Origin: CAZNEZ01 sp964572475
GTDB lineage: Bacteria; Bacillota; Clostridia; Lachnospirales; Lachnospiraceae
DNA length: 32,970 nucleotides
Direction: 5' to 3'
Assembly (NCBI GenBank): GCA_964572475.1
Contig: CAZNEZ010000020.1
Span: 1-32,970, forward strand
Below the pieces are notes generated by a model, which saw only the letters and a program-made list of their open reading frames with translations, was not told the DNA's origin and did not search any database. Below are positions 7,860-16,266 of the stretch, one piece after another; positions within the stretch are counted from its first letter, which is position 1, and the number at the start of each line of letters is the position of its first letter. The position numbers were made by a program, and so were the translations under genes.

Positions 7860-8267
7860 ATGAAGCATATTAAGAAGTTATTAAGCAGAGTAATAGTTAT
7901 AGCAATTCTTGTGACAGTACTCTCAACAGTAGCATATGGCTTTGCATATACAGTCAACAAAAATAGTAGTATATGCTCTGGAGAGTTGATGAATAAGGGA
8001 AGCAATACCACATATGCGGCGCTTACTATTACAGGAGGAGTAGCAATGGGATATAATTCTGTCATTGCAAATGTTGCAAGATATGATGCACAACAATATA
8101 GAACATATGGATACGAAATTAAATCTAATTGTAGTGCGCTACATATGAATTACTCATCAACAATAGACAATAATTATATAGGAAAAAATTTCTCTACATA
8201 TGCAATATTAACACCTACATCATATTCAACAACAGTAGTACTAAAAGGTTATTTAGCGAGTGTGTGA
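7860..8267 (+). CDS. Small secreted protein of unknown function
   Basis: This 135-residue protein has a clear N-terminal signal peptide: a basic start (MKHIKKLLSR), a hydrophobic core and a plausible cleavage near TVAYGFA. The mature part (about 105 residues) is rich in Ser, Thr, Asn and Tyr with alternating beta-strand patterns, and has only two cysteines (about 39 and 90). No family is recognised. Size and export are compatible with a lactococcin-972-like bacteriocin, a signal or a small adhesin, and nothing in the sequence separates these. It follows the LytTR gene and its direct repeat and precedes a lipoprotein/ABC operon, so a secreted effector or signal handled by that cluster is an inference from position. 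A GGAAGG motif lies upstream of the ATG. Confidence 0.7.
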   Translation: MKHIKKLLSRVIVIAILVTVLSTVAYGFAYTVNKNSSICSGELMNKGSNTTYAALTITGGVAMGYNSVIANVARYDAQQYRTYGYEIKSNCSALHMNYSSTIDNNYIGKNFSTYAILTPTSYSTTVVLKGYLASV

Positions 8268-8270
8268 TTA

Positions 8271-8296
8271 TATAAAAAGTATAGTAATGATTACTA
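8271..8296 (+). promoter_or_regulatory. Third PerR-type operator, before the lipoprotein/ABC operon
   Basis: TAGTAATGATTACTA at 8282-8296 is a perfect 15-bp 7-1-7 palindrome. It matches the perR operator at 14 of 15 bases; the last base is A here and G there. A TATAAA (8271-8276) five bases upstream could be the -10, copying the box-after-minus-10 layout at perR and rubrerythrin, but no good -35 is visible. Confidence 0.55.
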
Positions 8297-8311
8297 ATAA
8301 TTAGAAATAAG

Positions 8312-8346
8312 AAGTTTAGCTATTGTATAAAACAATAGCTAAACTT
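8312..8346 (+). promoter_or_regulatory. Perfect 15-bp hairpin before the lipoprotein gene
   Basis: AAGTTTAGCTATTGT (8312-8326) and ACAATAGCTAAACTT (8332-8346) pair perfectly around the 5-base loop ATAAA. The structure ends about 8 bases before the AAGGAG Shine-Dalgarno of the lipoprotein gene. No plus-strand T-run follows, so it is at best an imperfect terminator for the secreted-protein gene. It may be an attenuator or an mRNA-stabilising or processing element. Confidence 0.6.
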
Positions 8347-8367
8347 TATGATAAAAAGGAGTTGTGT

Positions 8368-9546
8368 ATGAAGAAATTTAAAAGATTAATAAAAAGTATA
8401 TTAGCAATTGGATTAATTATACTACTCGAAGGTTGTGTAGGAAGTACTGAATTTGAAGGTACAACAGAAGGCGAAAATGAATCAGATAAAGTAATTGTAG
8501 AAAAATTAGACGAAAAAGAAATTAATAGCGAACGCATAAATATCTGGTTAAGTGATAATATTCAAATCGATGCAGATATTACTCCATATGATAGATATAA
8601 GAATGGATTAGGTTCATATAACTTTGAAACAGTAGATTATTATAAATATGATGATCCTAACTGCTTGACAGAATATGGAATAACGCAGGCGTATAACGAA
8701 TTTTTTAGTGTAGAGGATAACGAAAATATTACCATATCTGGACTTAATTGCACAATTAATCCTGAGGATATGTACTTTAAACATAACGCATTTGCAAGAG
8801 AGTTAACATATATGTCAGTTAAAAATACACAACTGACTAAAGAAGTATCAAAGGAGTTGCTTAGTATGGCAAATGCGAAGGCAGAAGAACTGTGCAAGGC
8901 ATTTCAAAATGCAGGATATCTGCGACTAGGCACATATTATAAGCTAAGATACATAGATGAAGCTACATTTATTCCATTTGATGAGTATTATGTACAGATG
9001 AATGATACAGGACTTAATACTGATTATGATAATATAAGGAACAGTAAGGAAGCGTATTTTAACATTGTAACATATGGTATGATAGAAGATATTCCAATAT
9101 TTAATGATAGCATATACTTTGAAGAGGAGGATTCCTCTAAAATGTCAAAGAATTATGGGAACTTTCCACCAAGTAAAAATTATGCATTAGCTACGTTTAG
9201 CGAAATAGAGTGTAGTATTGATACTTTAGGTAACGTGATAGAACTTCAAATATGTGACAATGTAAAAGTTGGAGATAAAATTAAGGATTACACAAATATA
9301 ATAGATATTAATAAGGTATTAGAAGTAGTAAAAGAAAAATTTGATAAATATAACTCTTATATCAGAGTATCTAATATTGAACTGGCATATGAGGGCATTA
9401 TTAGTGAAGAGCTTAATGACAATGGAATAAGAAAGCAAGTACTCGAGCCTGTATGGGTTATAAGATATGTGGGAGATGGATCATCTACAAAGATGGCTAT
9501 TAATGCAATTACTGGTGAACAATATGAAGCATTTATGTCACGTTAA
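8368..9546 (+). CDS. Hypothetical lipoprotein linked to an ABC transporter
   Basis: From the ATG at 8368, which has AAGGAG eight bases upstream, the product is 392 residues. The frame is open further up to 8323, but that part is the hairpin. A lipoprotein signal ends at LLEGC (Cys 23), followed by an acidic Ser/Thr/Glu linker. The rest is soluble and unrecognised. Its C-terminus (LAYEGIISEE ... LEPVWVIRYV ... NAITGEQYEA) looks like the PepSY/YycI-type fold seen in some extracytoplasmic regulators, a weak resemblance. It is the first gene of a four-gene run with two permeases and an ATPase, and is therefore likely an accessory or sensing subunit of that transporter. A PerR-type palindrome precedes it. 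Confidence 0.7.
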   Translation: MKKFKRLIKSILAIGLIILLEGCVGSTEFEGTTEGENESDKVIVEKLDEKEINSERINIWLSDNIQIDADITPYDRYKNGLGSYNFETVDYYKYDDPNCLTEYGITQAYNEFFSVEDNENITISGLNCTINPEDMYFKHNAFARELTYMSVKNTQLTKEVSKELLSMANAKAEELCKAFQNAGYLRLGTYYKLRYIDEATFIPFDEYYVQMNDTGLNTDYDNIRNSKEAYFNIVTYGMIEDIPIFNDSIYFEEEDSSKMSKNYGNFPPSKNYALATFSEIECSIDTLGNVIELQICDNVKVGDKIKDYTNIIDINKVLEVVKEKFDKYNSYIRVSNIELAYEGIISEELNDNGIRKQVLEPVWVIRYVGDGSSTKMAINAITGEQYEAFMSR

Positions 9547-9562
9547 TAAGGAGGTGGAATGA

Positions 9563-10339
9563 ATGGAATTAGTCAGAATGATTTGTGCTAATCTGAAAAG
9601 AGCTGTTTTTAGAATCTCATTTATTATAATAGTGATATTTATGGGAATATTATTATATCTTGATGTTTACAATCTATGTTCTCCTAATTCCACAATAGTA
9701 GAATTAATGTCCTCTTCTGGGTTGACTATGTTTTCTATTACAACATTTGCAATAGTAACAATGACGTATAGCAGGGTTTTGTGTGAAGATAGAGAGTCGA
9801 GAATGTTAACAAATATCATAGCCAGAAGTTCATCTGTAAAGTATAGTATTTCAATAGTAGTAGCTTGTGGGATAGTGGCATTTATAGCAGTGTTGGCCTC
9901 TGAAATACTAGTGGCATTGGCATATAGTACAAAAATTGATTTTATGAATGAAGAGACAGTTAATATGTATATGTCATATGAAGAAAAGTCATCATTAATA
10001 TCAGAAGGTCATTATATGTTATATTTTCTATGCACAATAATACTAAAAGCATTTCGTGGTAGCTTCTTTGCTATGTTCGCACTTACAATGTCTTCAGTAG
10101 TAAAAAACAAGATGTTAGTTATTTCAAGCCCTGTAATATTGTTCTATTTTTTGATGAGATTTGGATATGGAGAGTTAGAATTACCACCAACTTTGAATAT
10201 TAGAGGTGTTTATTTTATCTTTGTTCTTGGTGAACAAAAAGAGATATTGAGTACTATTTATACGCTTGCTTACACAGTAGTAGTAGGTGTGGTGGCAACT
10301 TTGATTATTGAGTATAGGATAAGGAGGGACAGAATATGA
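9563..10339 (+). CDS. ABC-2-type permease subunit (first)
   Basis: The 258-residue integral membrane protein has about six hydrophobic segments: near 14-36, 50-68, 90-120, 150-170, 175-200 and 225-250. This is the size and pattern of ABC-2-type permeases such as those of BcrB or the lantibiotic-immunity LanE/LanG group. Sequence alone does not reveal a substrate. AAGGAGG precedes the ATG, and its stop overlaps the next start by four bases (ATGA), so the two permeases are translationally coupled and probably form a heterodimer. Confidence 0.75.
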   Translation: MELVRMICANLKRAVFRISFIIIVIFMGILLYLDVYNLCSPNSTIVELMSSSGLTMFSITTFAIVTMTYSRVLCEDRESRMLTNIIARSSSVKYSISIVVACGIVAFIAVLASEILVALAYSTKIDFMNEETVNMYMSYEEKSSLISEGHYMLYFLCTIILKAFRGSFFAMFALTMSSVVKNKMLVISSPVILFYFLMRFGYGELELPPTLNIRGVYFIFVLGEQKEILSTIYTLAYTVVVGVVATLIIEYRIRRDRI

Positions 10340-11202
10340 TAGATAAAATCAGAGTGGTTATCAAGATAGCTGAAATGGACATGAAGAAAATATTTAAATC
10401 ACCTAAAATATATTTACTCTTTTTCTTTTCGTTTTACTTCATGCAGGAATTTGTTAATCAGTTTAAGAGTATTGGAATAGAAAAACATACATTAGTAACG
10501 CCATACATATATCCATTATTTATGAATGATTGGATGAATGGTGTGTACATATTTGTGCTAATAATAATGCTTTTGTCAGATGCACCATTTTATGATGAAA
10601 ATACATATATGGTAACTGGAAGAACTAGCAATAATATTGTAATATGTGGGAAAATACTTTATATGACACTTATATCTTTCATTTTCCATATATTTAATAT
10701 AGTAATCAGCATTATTTTACTTATTCCATATTTGGGATTTTCAAGTAAATGGGGAAGTGTAATTGAATATTATGCTTCTGGAATTGCAAATAGTATAACG
10801 ATAGGAGGAAGCCAGACAGATAGTAATTTGATTTCATCATATACGCCTATTAACGCAATGGTATTATGTCTTATTCTAATAATACTTCAAAGTATACTGA
10901 TAGGTATGATTATTTTTCTATTCAATGCATTATTTAAAAATTCAATAGGTATAGCTATTGTTTCCATACTTCCTGGCATAGACTTATTTACTAATTTTAT
11001 ACAATATACAGGAGATAAAAACAAAGTTTTATCTTTCTTGTATATATCAGATTTTGCAAAGTTAGGACAATATAAAGCAATAATTGGTGAACTGAATATA
11101 GAGGTGCTAATTAAAATTATAGGGATAGTTGTTGTTATAGTGATTTTTGGAGTGTTAATTAATCTATTGACCAAGAAAAATATCATAGCATTATCAGAAT
11201 AG
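10336..11202 (+). CDS. ABC-2-type permease subunit (second)
   Basis: This 288-residue membrane protein has about six transmembrane segments, including YLLFFFSFYFMQEF, a long segment at ILYMTLISFIFHIFNIVIS and a final VVIVIFGVLINLL. It resembles the first permease in architecture but not obviously in sequence. With the ATPase 42 bases downstream it completes a three-protein ABC exporter. Family placement as ABC-2-like rests on topology and context. Confidence 0.75.
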   Translation: MIDKIRVVIKIAEMDMKKIFKSPKIYLLFFFSFYFMQEFVNQFKSIGIEKHTLVTPYIYPLFMNDWMNGVYIFVLIIMLLSDAPFYDENTYMVTGRTSNNIVICGKILYMTLISFIFHIFNIVISIILLIPYLGFSSKWGSVIEYYASGIANSITIGGSQTDSNLISSYTPINAMVLCLILIILQSILIGMIIFLFNALFKNSIGIAIVSILPGIDLFTNFIQYTGDKNKVLSFLYISDFAKLGQYKAIIGELNIEVLIKIIGIVVVIVIFGVLINLLTKKNIIALSE

Positions 11203-11243
11203 TAAAAAGTATTATAAAATATACTCGCATATGGAGGATTAGT

Positions 11244-11933
11244 ATGGCTGAAATATTAATTAAAGTAGAGAATGTTACTAAGAAGTACAAAGACACAAAA
11301 GCATTAGATAATGTTTCGATGGAATTTGAAGAGAATAAAATACATGGAATAATAGGAAGAAACGGTTCGGGCAAAACTGTATTGTTTAAATGCATTAGTG
11401 GGTTGACTCCGATTACTTCCGGCAAAATAGTAATAGCAGGGAAGGATATTAGTAAAGGAGGCAAGTCAATTCCTAAAATGGGGCTTATTATAGAGACACC
11501 AGGTTTTCTGCCGAATTTCAATGGATATGCTAATCTAAAGTACCTTGCTTCAATACAGAATAAAATAGGCAAAAAAGAAATTGAAGAAGCAATGATACGA
11601 GTAGGACTGGATCCTAAATCTAGAAAATGGGTTTCAAAATACTCACTTGGTATGAAACAAAGACTTGGTATTGCCCAGGCAATAATGGAGAATCCGGATA
11701 TACTAATCCTTGATGAACCAACTAATGGGTTAGATAATCATGGAGTTTTAGAATTTAGAGATTTGATACAGGGCTTGAAATCAGAAGGAAAGACAATTCT
11801 GATAGCAAGTCATAATGCAGAAGATATTAGAACACTATGTGATTCGGTAATAGAGCTGGATAGAGGAAAAATTATCACAGATAATGTAAGTGTTCAAGAC
11901 GACCTTAATAATAGTATTCTTAATAATAATTAA
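11244..11933 (+). CDS. ABC transporter ATPase, BcrA/LanF-like
   Basis: The 229-residue protein has Walker A GRNGSGKT (38-45), signature SLGMKQR (134-140), Walker B ILILDEP (153-159) and switch His 190. The Q-loop region reads GLIIETPGFLPN, a form with ETP in place of the usual Gln context that is typical of the BcrA and lantibiotic-immunity (LanF) ATPases. It energises the two permeases encoded just upstream. The context of a small secreted protein, a LytTR regulator and two LanE/G-sized permeases supports a self-protection or peptide-handling exporter, but the substrate is unknown. GGAGG precedes the ATG; no clear terminator follows. Confidence 0.9.
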   Translation: MAEILIKVENVTKKYKDTKALDNVSMEFEENKIHGIIGRNGSGKTVLFKCISGLTPITSGKIVIAGKDISKGGKSIPKMGLIIETPGFLPNFNGYANLKYLASIQNKIGKKEIEEAMIRVGLDPKSRKWVSKYSLGMKQRLGIAQAIMENPDILILDEPTNGLDNHGVLEFRDLIQGLKSEGKTILIASHNAEDIRTLCDSVIELDRGKIITDNVSVQDDLNNSILNNN

Positions 11934-12012
11934 ATTATAAACTTAACTTATAATAGAAGATGCCGATAACATATACATAACAACTGTTTATAAATAAATG
12001 GAGGAATGGTAT

Positions 12013-12615
12013 ATGATAACAAAAGATAATACATCGGTGAGAAGTGCGTTCCTTAGCAGTCTTGCCAATAACACATTTTTTACTAAGGCAGCATTAAATA
12101 AATCAGAAGAAACGCAAGCAATTAGCAATGATGATAAAATAGAAGATAGATTGAATAGAATTACACAGAAGATGAAGGCTGGTAAAAAGCTTTCAGCAGA
12201 AGAGCTTGAGTTTTTAAAGAATAATGACTATGCACTTTATTTTAAGTATATTAAAATACTTAGAGAAAGAGAAGCTTTTGAGGAGAAACTTAAAAATGCT
12301 AAGACAAAGCAAGAGGCAGCAGATATTAGAAATATTACAATGTCAGGAATAAACAAGTCTTCTGGAGACGCTGAAGAAAAAGAGATAAAGAGCGCTCAAT
12401 TTTCAGAGGCATATAAAGAATTTTCTGATTCAAAACAATTTTCTCAATTACCAGAATCAGATATTGAGTTAAATAAAAATAATAAAATCAAGAAGAATAA
12501 GGACAATAAGGAGAATGATAAAAAAACAAGTGATGAAGACAGCATAATGAATTATACAAATAAATGCAAAAACGAAATTTTAAATACCCAGACAAACTTT
12601 AATATTAGCGTGTAG
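12013..12615 (+). CDS. Charged hypothetical protein
   Basis: This is a 200-residue soluble protein if started at the ATG at 12013, which has GGAGG seven bases upstream; an earlier in-frame ATG at 11998 overlaps that Shine-Dalgarno. It is rich in Lys, Glu and Asn. A helical segment (about 42-105) contains RITQKMKAGKKLSAEELEFL, followed by a low-complexity Lys/Asn/Asp tail. The helical block resembles a protein type I believe is common in Lachnospiraceae, but I know no function. No signal peptide or membrane segment is visible. It runs convergently toward hydA, with a shared terminator between them. Confidence 0.65.
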   Translation: MITKDNTSVRSAFLSSLANNTFFTKAALNKSEETQAISNDDKIEDRLNRITQKMKAGKKLSAEELEFLKNNDYALYFKYIKILREREAFEEKLKNAKTKQEAADIRNITMSGINKSSGDAEEKEIKSAQFSEAYKEFSDSKQFSQLPESDIELNKNNKIKKNKDNKENDKKTSDEDSIMNYTNKCKNEILNTQTNFNISV

Positions 12616-12636
12616 ATATAATAATATTAAAAATAA

Positions 12637-12690
12637 AGAGAGCATCGTTTAATAGATAAATTAAAAACTATCTATTTTACGATGCTCTCT
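12637..12690. terminator. Bidirectional terminator between convergent genes
   Basis: AGAGAGCATCGT (12637-12648) pairs perfectly with ACGATGCTCTCT (12679-12690). After a small internal bulge, eight more pairs (12651-12658 with 12669-12676) extend the stem. On the minus strand it is followed by TTTATTTTT, a good terminator for the hydrogenase operon; plus-strand termination for the hypothetical gene is less clear. Confidence 0.85.
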
Positions 12691-12702
12691 TACATACTCT
12701 TA

Positions 12703-14445
12703 CTAATTAATACTTCTCTTTACATAGGTAGTGTGAAGCAATTCATGAGCTTTGTGACTGCCTGGTTCACCAAGATATTCAGCATAAAGAGTCTTAATAT
12801 CAGGATTCTCATGAGATTTTCTAAGTGGATTAGCAGCATCAATATTATAGAGTGCTTTGGCACGAAGAGCTCTGATATCAGTAAAGTTACGAACTGAAGC
12901 AGGTTGTTGTGGCTGACCACCGCCATTTACACATCCACCAGGACATCCCATAATCTCTATGAAATGATAATCAGCTTCGCCATTCTTAACTTTGTTTAGC
13001 AAATCAGAAGCATTCTTAAGTCCGCTGGCTACAGCAACCTTAACATCCATACCAGCTACATTATAAGTAGCTTCTTTGATACCTTCAGTACCACGAACTT
13101 CCATAAAGTCAAGAGACTTAAGCTCTTCACCAGTAAGCGTTTCTACAGCAGTTCTAAGAGCAGCTTCCATAACACCACCAGTAGCACCAAAGATAACAGC
13201 AGCTCCTGTGCCACTTCCAAGAGGACTATCTGGAGTTTCATCAGGAAGTGATAAGAAGTTAATACCAACTCTTTCAATCATTCTGGCAAGTTCACGTGTA
13301 GTTATAGAGATATCAACATCTGGAAGACCAGCACCGTCTTGATCCTCACGGCCAATCTCAAACTTTTTAGCAGTACATGGCATAACAGATACAGAAACAA
13401 TATCCTTAGGGTCGATATTATTCTTTTCAGCATAATATGATTTAACAATTGCACCAAACATCTGCTGTGGAGACTTACAGCTTGAAAGGTTATCAGTCAT
13501 ATCAGGGAAGTAATGTTCACAATACTTAACCCAGCCTGGAGAACATGATGTGATAAGAGGAAGCTTTCCACCATTCTGCACCCTGTCAATAAATTCATGT
13601 GCTTCTTCCATAATTGTAAGATCAGCTGAAAAATTAGTATCAAATACTTTATCAAATCCTAATCTTCTAAGGGCTGAAACCATCTTGCCATCAACATTGG
13701 TTCCAATAGGGAGACCAAATGCTTCGCCAAGAGCGGCTCTAACGGCAGGAGCAGTCTGAACGACAACGTGTTTAGTTGGATCTGCAAGTACTTCAAATAC
13801 ATCATCAGTATTATCCTTTTCATAAAGGGCTCCTGTAGGACATACAGCAATACATTGTCCACAAGATACGCAGCTAGTTTCGCCAAGTCCCATATCAAAA
13901 GCACTTCCTATAAATGTTTTAAATCCACGTTCATTTGTACCTATAACTCCTATGCCCTGTGTTTTAGAGCATACAGCTGTACAACGTCTACATAAAATAC
14001 ATTTGTTATTATCTCTAATCATATGAGGAGCGGAAGTATCCAAATCGTAATGAGTACATTCGCCTTCATAAGCATTTTCATCTTCTACCTTTAAATCTTT
14101 ACAAAGCTTTTGCAATTCGCAATTACCACTTCTAACACAAGATAAACATTTTCTATCATGATTAGATAAAAGTAATTCAAGATTTTTCTTTCTTGAAGCA
14201 ATAACTTTTGGTGTATTGGTGAATACTTCCATACCAGGGGTAATAGGGTAAACACATGATGTAGCAAGGCTTCTAGCACCTTTTACTTCAACTATACACA
14301 TACGGCAAGCGCCTATTTCGTTGATATCCTTCAGGTAGCAAAGTGTAGGAATATCAATATTAGCCAATCTGGCTGCTTCAAGTATTGTCGAACCTGCTGG
14401 AGCAGATACTTCAATACCATTGATTTTGATTGTAATTAGTTCCAT
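12703..14445 (-). CDS. hydA: [FeFe] hydrogenase catalytic subunit HydA (bifurcating type)
   Basis: The 580-residue protein carries a full electron relay. It has an N-terminal [2Fe-2S] domain (Cys 36, 47, 50, 64), a His-Cys3 cluster (HDRKCLSCVRSGNC) and two [4Fe-4S] motifs (CILCRRCTAVC, CVSCGQCIAVCP). The H-cluster domain follows with TSCSPGW (Cys 301), MPCTAKKFE (Cys 357) and GCPGGCVNGGGQ (Cys 501, 505). It reduces protons to H2. The Ser after Cys 301, where monomeric hydrogenases have Cys, is usual in multimeric NAD(P)- and ferredoxin-linked enzymes. It is the last gene of the hydC...hydB-hydA operon. No hydEFG maturation genes are in the window. Confidence 0.96.
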   Translation of the reverse strand: MELITIKINGIEVSAPAGSTILEAARLANIDIPTLCYLKDINEIGACRMCIVEVKGARSLATSCVYPITPGMEVFTNTPKVIASRKKNLELLLSNHDRKCLSCVRSGNCELQKLCKDLKVEDENAYEGECTHYDLDTSAPHMIRDNNKCILCRRCTAVCSKTQGIGVIGTNERGFKTFIGSAFDMGLGETSCVSCGQCIAVCPTGALYEKDNTDDVFEVLADPTKHVVVQTAPAVRAALGEAFGLPIGTNVDGKMVSALRRLGFDKVFDTNFSADLTIMEEAHEFIDRVQNGGKLPLITSCSPGWVKYCEHYFPDMTDNLSSCKSPQQMFGAIVKSYYAEKNNIDPKDIVSVSVMPCTAKKFEIGREDQDGAGLPDVDISITTRELARMIERVGINFLSLPDETPDSPLGSGTGAAVIFGATGGVMEAALRTAVETLTGEELKSLDFMEVRGTEGIKEATYNVAGMDVKVAVASGLKNASDLLNKVKNGEADYHFIEIMGCPGGCVNGGGQPQQPASVRNFTDIRALRAKALYNIDAANPLRKSHENPDIKTLYAEYLGEPGSHKAHELLHTTYVKRSIN

Positions 14446-14463
14446 AGTATTATTAGCTCCTTC

Positions 14464-16251
14464 CTACTTCTTTGATATTGCGCCAAATTTACATTTTTCC
14501 ATACAAGCACCGCATTTTAAGCACTTAGTAAGGTCAATTGTGTGTGGCTCTTTGACAGTTCCTGATATAGCACCAGCTGGACAAACTCTGGCACACATTG
14601 TACAGCCTTTACATTTGTCTGGATCAATGGAGTATGAAAGAAGACTCTTACATACACCGGCTGGACATTTCTTATCAACAACATGAGCAATATACTCGTC
14701 ACGGAAGAACTTAAGAGTTGATAAAACAGGGTTTGGAGCTGTCTGACCAAGTCCACATAATGAATTACTCTTAATGAAATAGCATAATTCTTCAAGTTTA
14801 TCTAGGTCTTCCAGAGTACCCTGGCCTTTGGTAATCTTATCGAGAATCTCAAGAAGACGTTTAGTTCCAATACGGCAAGGAGTACATTTACCACAAGACT
14901 CATCAACAGTAAATTCAAGGAAAAACTTAGCTATATCAACCATACAGTTGTCTTCATCCATTACGATAAGTCCACCTGAACCCATCATTGAACCAATGGA
15001 GATAAGGTTATCATAGTCAATTGGGATATCAAAGTGTTCAGCTGGTATACATCCGCCAGATGGTCCACCAGTCTGTGCAGCCTTGAATTTTTTACCATTA
15101 GGAATACCACCACCGATATCTTCAATAATCTCACGCAGAGTAGTTCCCATAGGAATCTCAACAAGTCCTGTATTCTTAATCTTACCACCGAGAGCAAATA
15201 CCTTGGTTCCTTTAGATTTTTCTGTTCCCATACATGAGAACCATTCAGGACCATGTAGAATAATCTGGGCAATATTTGCATATGTCTCAACATTGTTAAG
15301 TATAGTAGGTTTTCCGAATAAACCTTTTTGTGCAGGGAAAGGAGGACGAGGACGAGGCTCACCTCTATTACCTTCGATTGATGTCATAAGGGCTGTCTCT
15401 TCACCACATACGAAAGCACCAGCACCTAATCTTAATCCAATATCAAATGAAAAACCGCTATCAAAGATATTATCACCGAGTAAACCATATTCATGAGCCT
15501 GCTTAATAGCTATCTCTAAACGTTCAACAGCTATAGGATACTCAGCTCTAACATATATGTAACCTTGTGATGCACCAATTGCATAACCAGCAATTGCCAT
15601 TGCCTCAAGGACAGCATGAGGATCACCTTCAAGAACTGAACGGTCCATAAATGCACCAGGATCACCTTCATCTGCATTACAACATACATACTTTTGATCA
15701 GCATCATTACCTTTTGCAAGCTTCCATTTAAGACCAGTAGGGAAACCACCACCACCACGTCCACGAAGTCCTGAATCAAGAATGGTCTGAATAACATCAT
15801 CAGGGCTCATAGTTGTAAGAACCTTACCAAGAGCTTCATAACCTTGTGTTCCGATATATTCATCAATGTTTTCTGGATCAATTACACCACAATTCCTAAG
15901 TGCAATTCTATGCTGTCTTTTATAGAAATCTGTCTCAGCAAGAGAGGTAACACCATCATCAGAAAGTGTCTCATCATATACAAGTCTTGTTACAATTCTA
16001 CCTTTTACAAGGTGCTCATTAACTATTTCAGAAATATCTTCAACTTTAACCATAGAGTAGAAAGTTGCTTCTGGATAGATAATCATAATAGGTCCAAGTG
16101 CGCAGAGGCCATGACAACCAGTTTTAACAACCGATATCTCTTTGCCTAGACCTGCTTTATCAATTTCATCATGTAATACACGAATGATTTCTTCACTTCC
16201 AGAGGAAGTACATCCGGTACCACCACATACTAATACGTGTGAACGATACAT
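14464..16251 (-). CDS. hydB: HydB/NuoF-like NAD(P)H-FMN subunit of the hydrogenase
   Basis: The 595-residue protein is larger than NuoF because of extra domains. It has an N-terminal thioredoxin-like [2Fe-2S] domain (Cys 9, 14, 46, 50), then the FMN/NAD-binding core (GRGGGGFPTGLKWK, GAGAFVCGEETALM) and a NuoF-type [4Fe-4S] motif (ESCGKCTPCRIG ... LCGLGQ). A C-terminal pair of [4Fe-4S] clusters (CKGCTMCARVCP, CLKCGACMEKC) completes it. In bifurcating hydrogenases this subunit exchanges electrons with NAD(P)H and, by bifurcation, with ferredoxin. It lies 18 bases upstream of hydA in transcription order and 15 downstream of the small [2Fe-2S] gene. NAD versus NADP preference cannot be read from the sequence. 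Confidence 0.95.
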   Translation of the reverse strand: MYRSHVLVCGGTGCTSSGSEEIIRVLHDEIDKAGLGKEISVVKTGCHGLCALGPIMIIYPEATFYSMVKVEDISEIVNEHLVKGRIVTRLVYDETLSDDGVTSLAETDFYKRQHRIALRNCGVIDPENIDEYIGTQGYEALGKVLTTMSPDDVIQTILDSGLRGRGGGGFPTGLKWKLAKGNDADQKYVCCNADEGDPGAFMDRSVLEGDPHAVLEAMAIAGYAIGASQGYIYVRAEYPIAVERLEIAIKQAHEYGLLGDNIFDSGFSFDIGLRLGAGAFVCGEETALMTSIEGNRGEPRPRPPFPAQKGLFGKPTILNNVETYANIAQIILHGPEWFSCMGTEKSKGTKVFALGGKIKNTGLVEIPMGTTLREIIEDIGGGIPNGKKFKAAQTGGPSGGCIPAEHFDIPIDYDNLISIGSMMGSGGLIVMDEDNCMVDIAKFFLEFTVDESCGKCTPCRIGTKRLLEILDKITKGQGTLEDLDKLEELCYFIKSNSLCGLGQTAPNPVLSTLKFFRDEYIAHVVDKKCPAGVCKSLLSYSIDPDKCKGCTMCARVCPAGAISGTVKEPHTIDLTKCLKCGACMEKCKFGAISKK

Positions 16252-16266
16252 AATTCGGTCCTCCTC

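Noticed and set aside
7663..7863. 66-codon frame between the LytTR and secreted-protein genes
   Set aside because: Its first part is just a translation of the 21-bp repeat (visible as a repeated FNTNF) and there is no ribosome-binding site; regulatory DNA explains it better.
9563..11933. Bacitracin or lantibiotic resistance transporter as a firm annotation
   Set aside because: The ATPase resembles BcrA/LanF, but such ATPases occur in many ABC-2 exporters and no substrate evidence exists, so only a likeness is stated.
12720..16149. Several plus- and minus-strand frames inside the hydrogenase operon
   Set aside because: All lie within HydA/HydB genes whose metal-binding motifs are intact; they are shadows of those genes.
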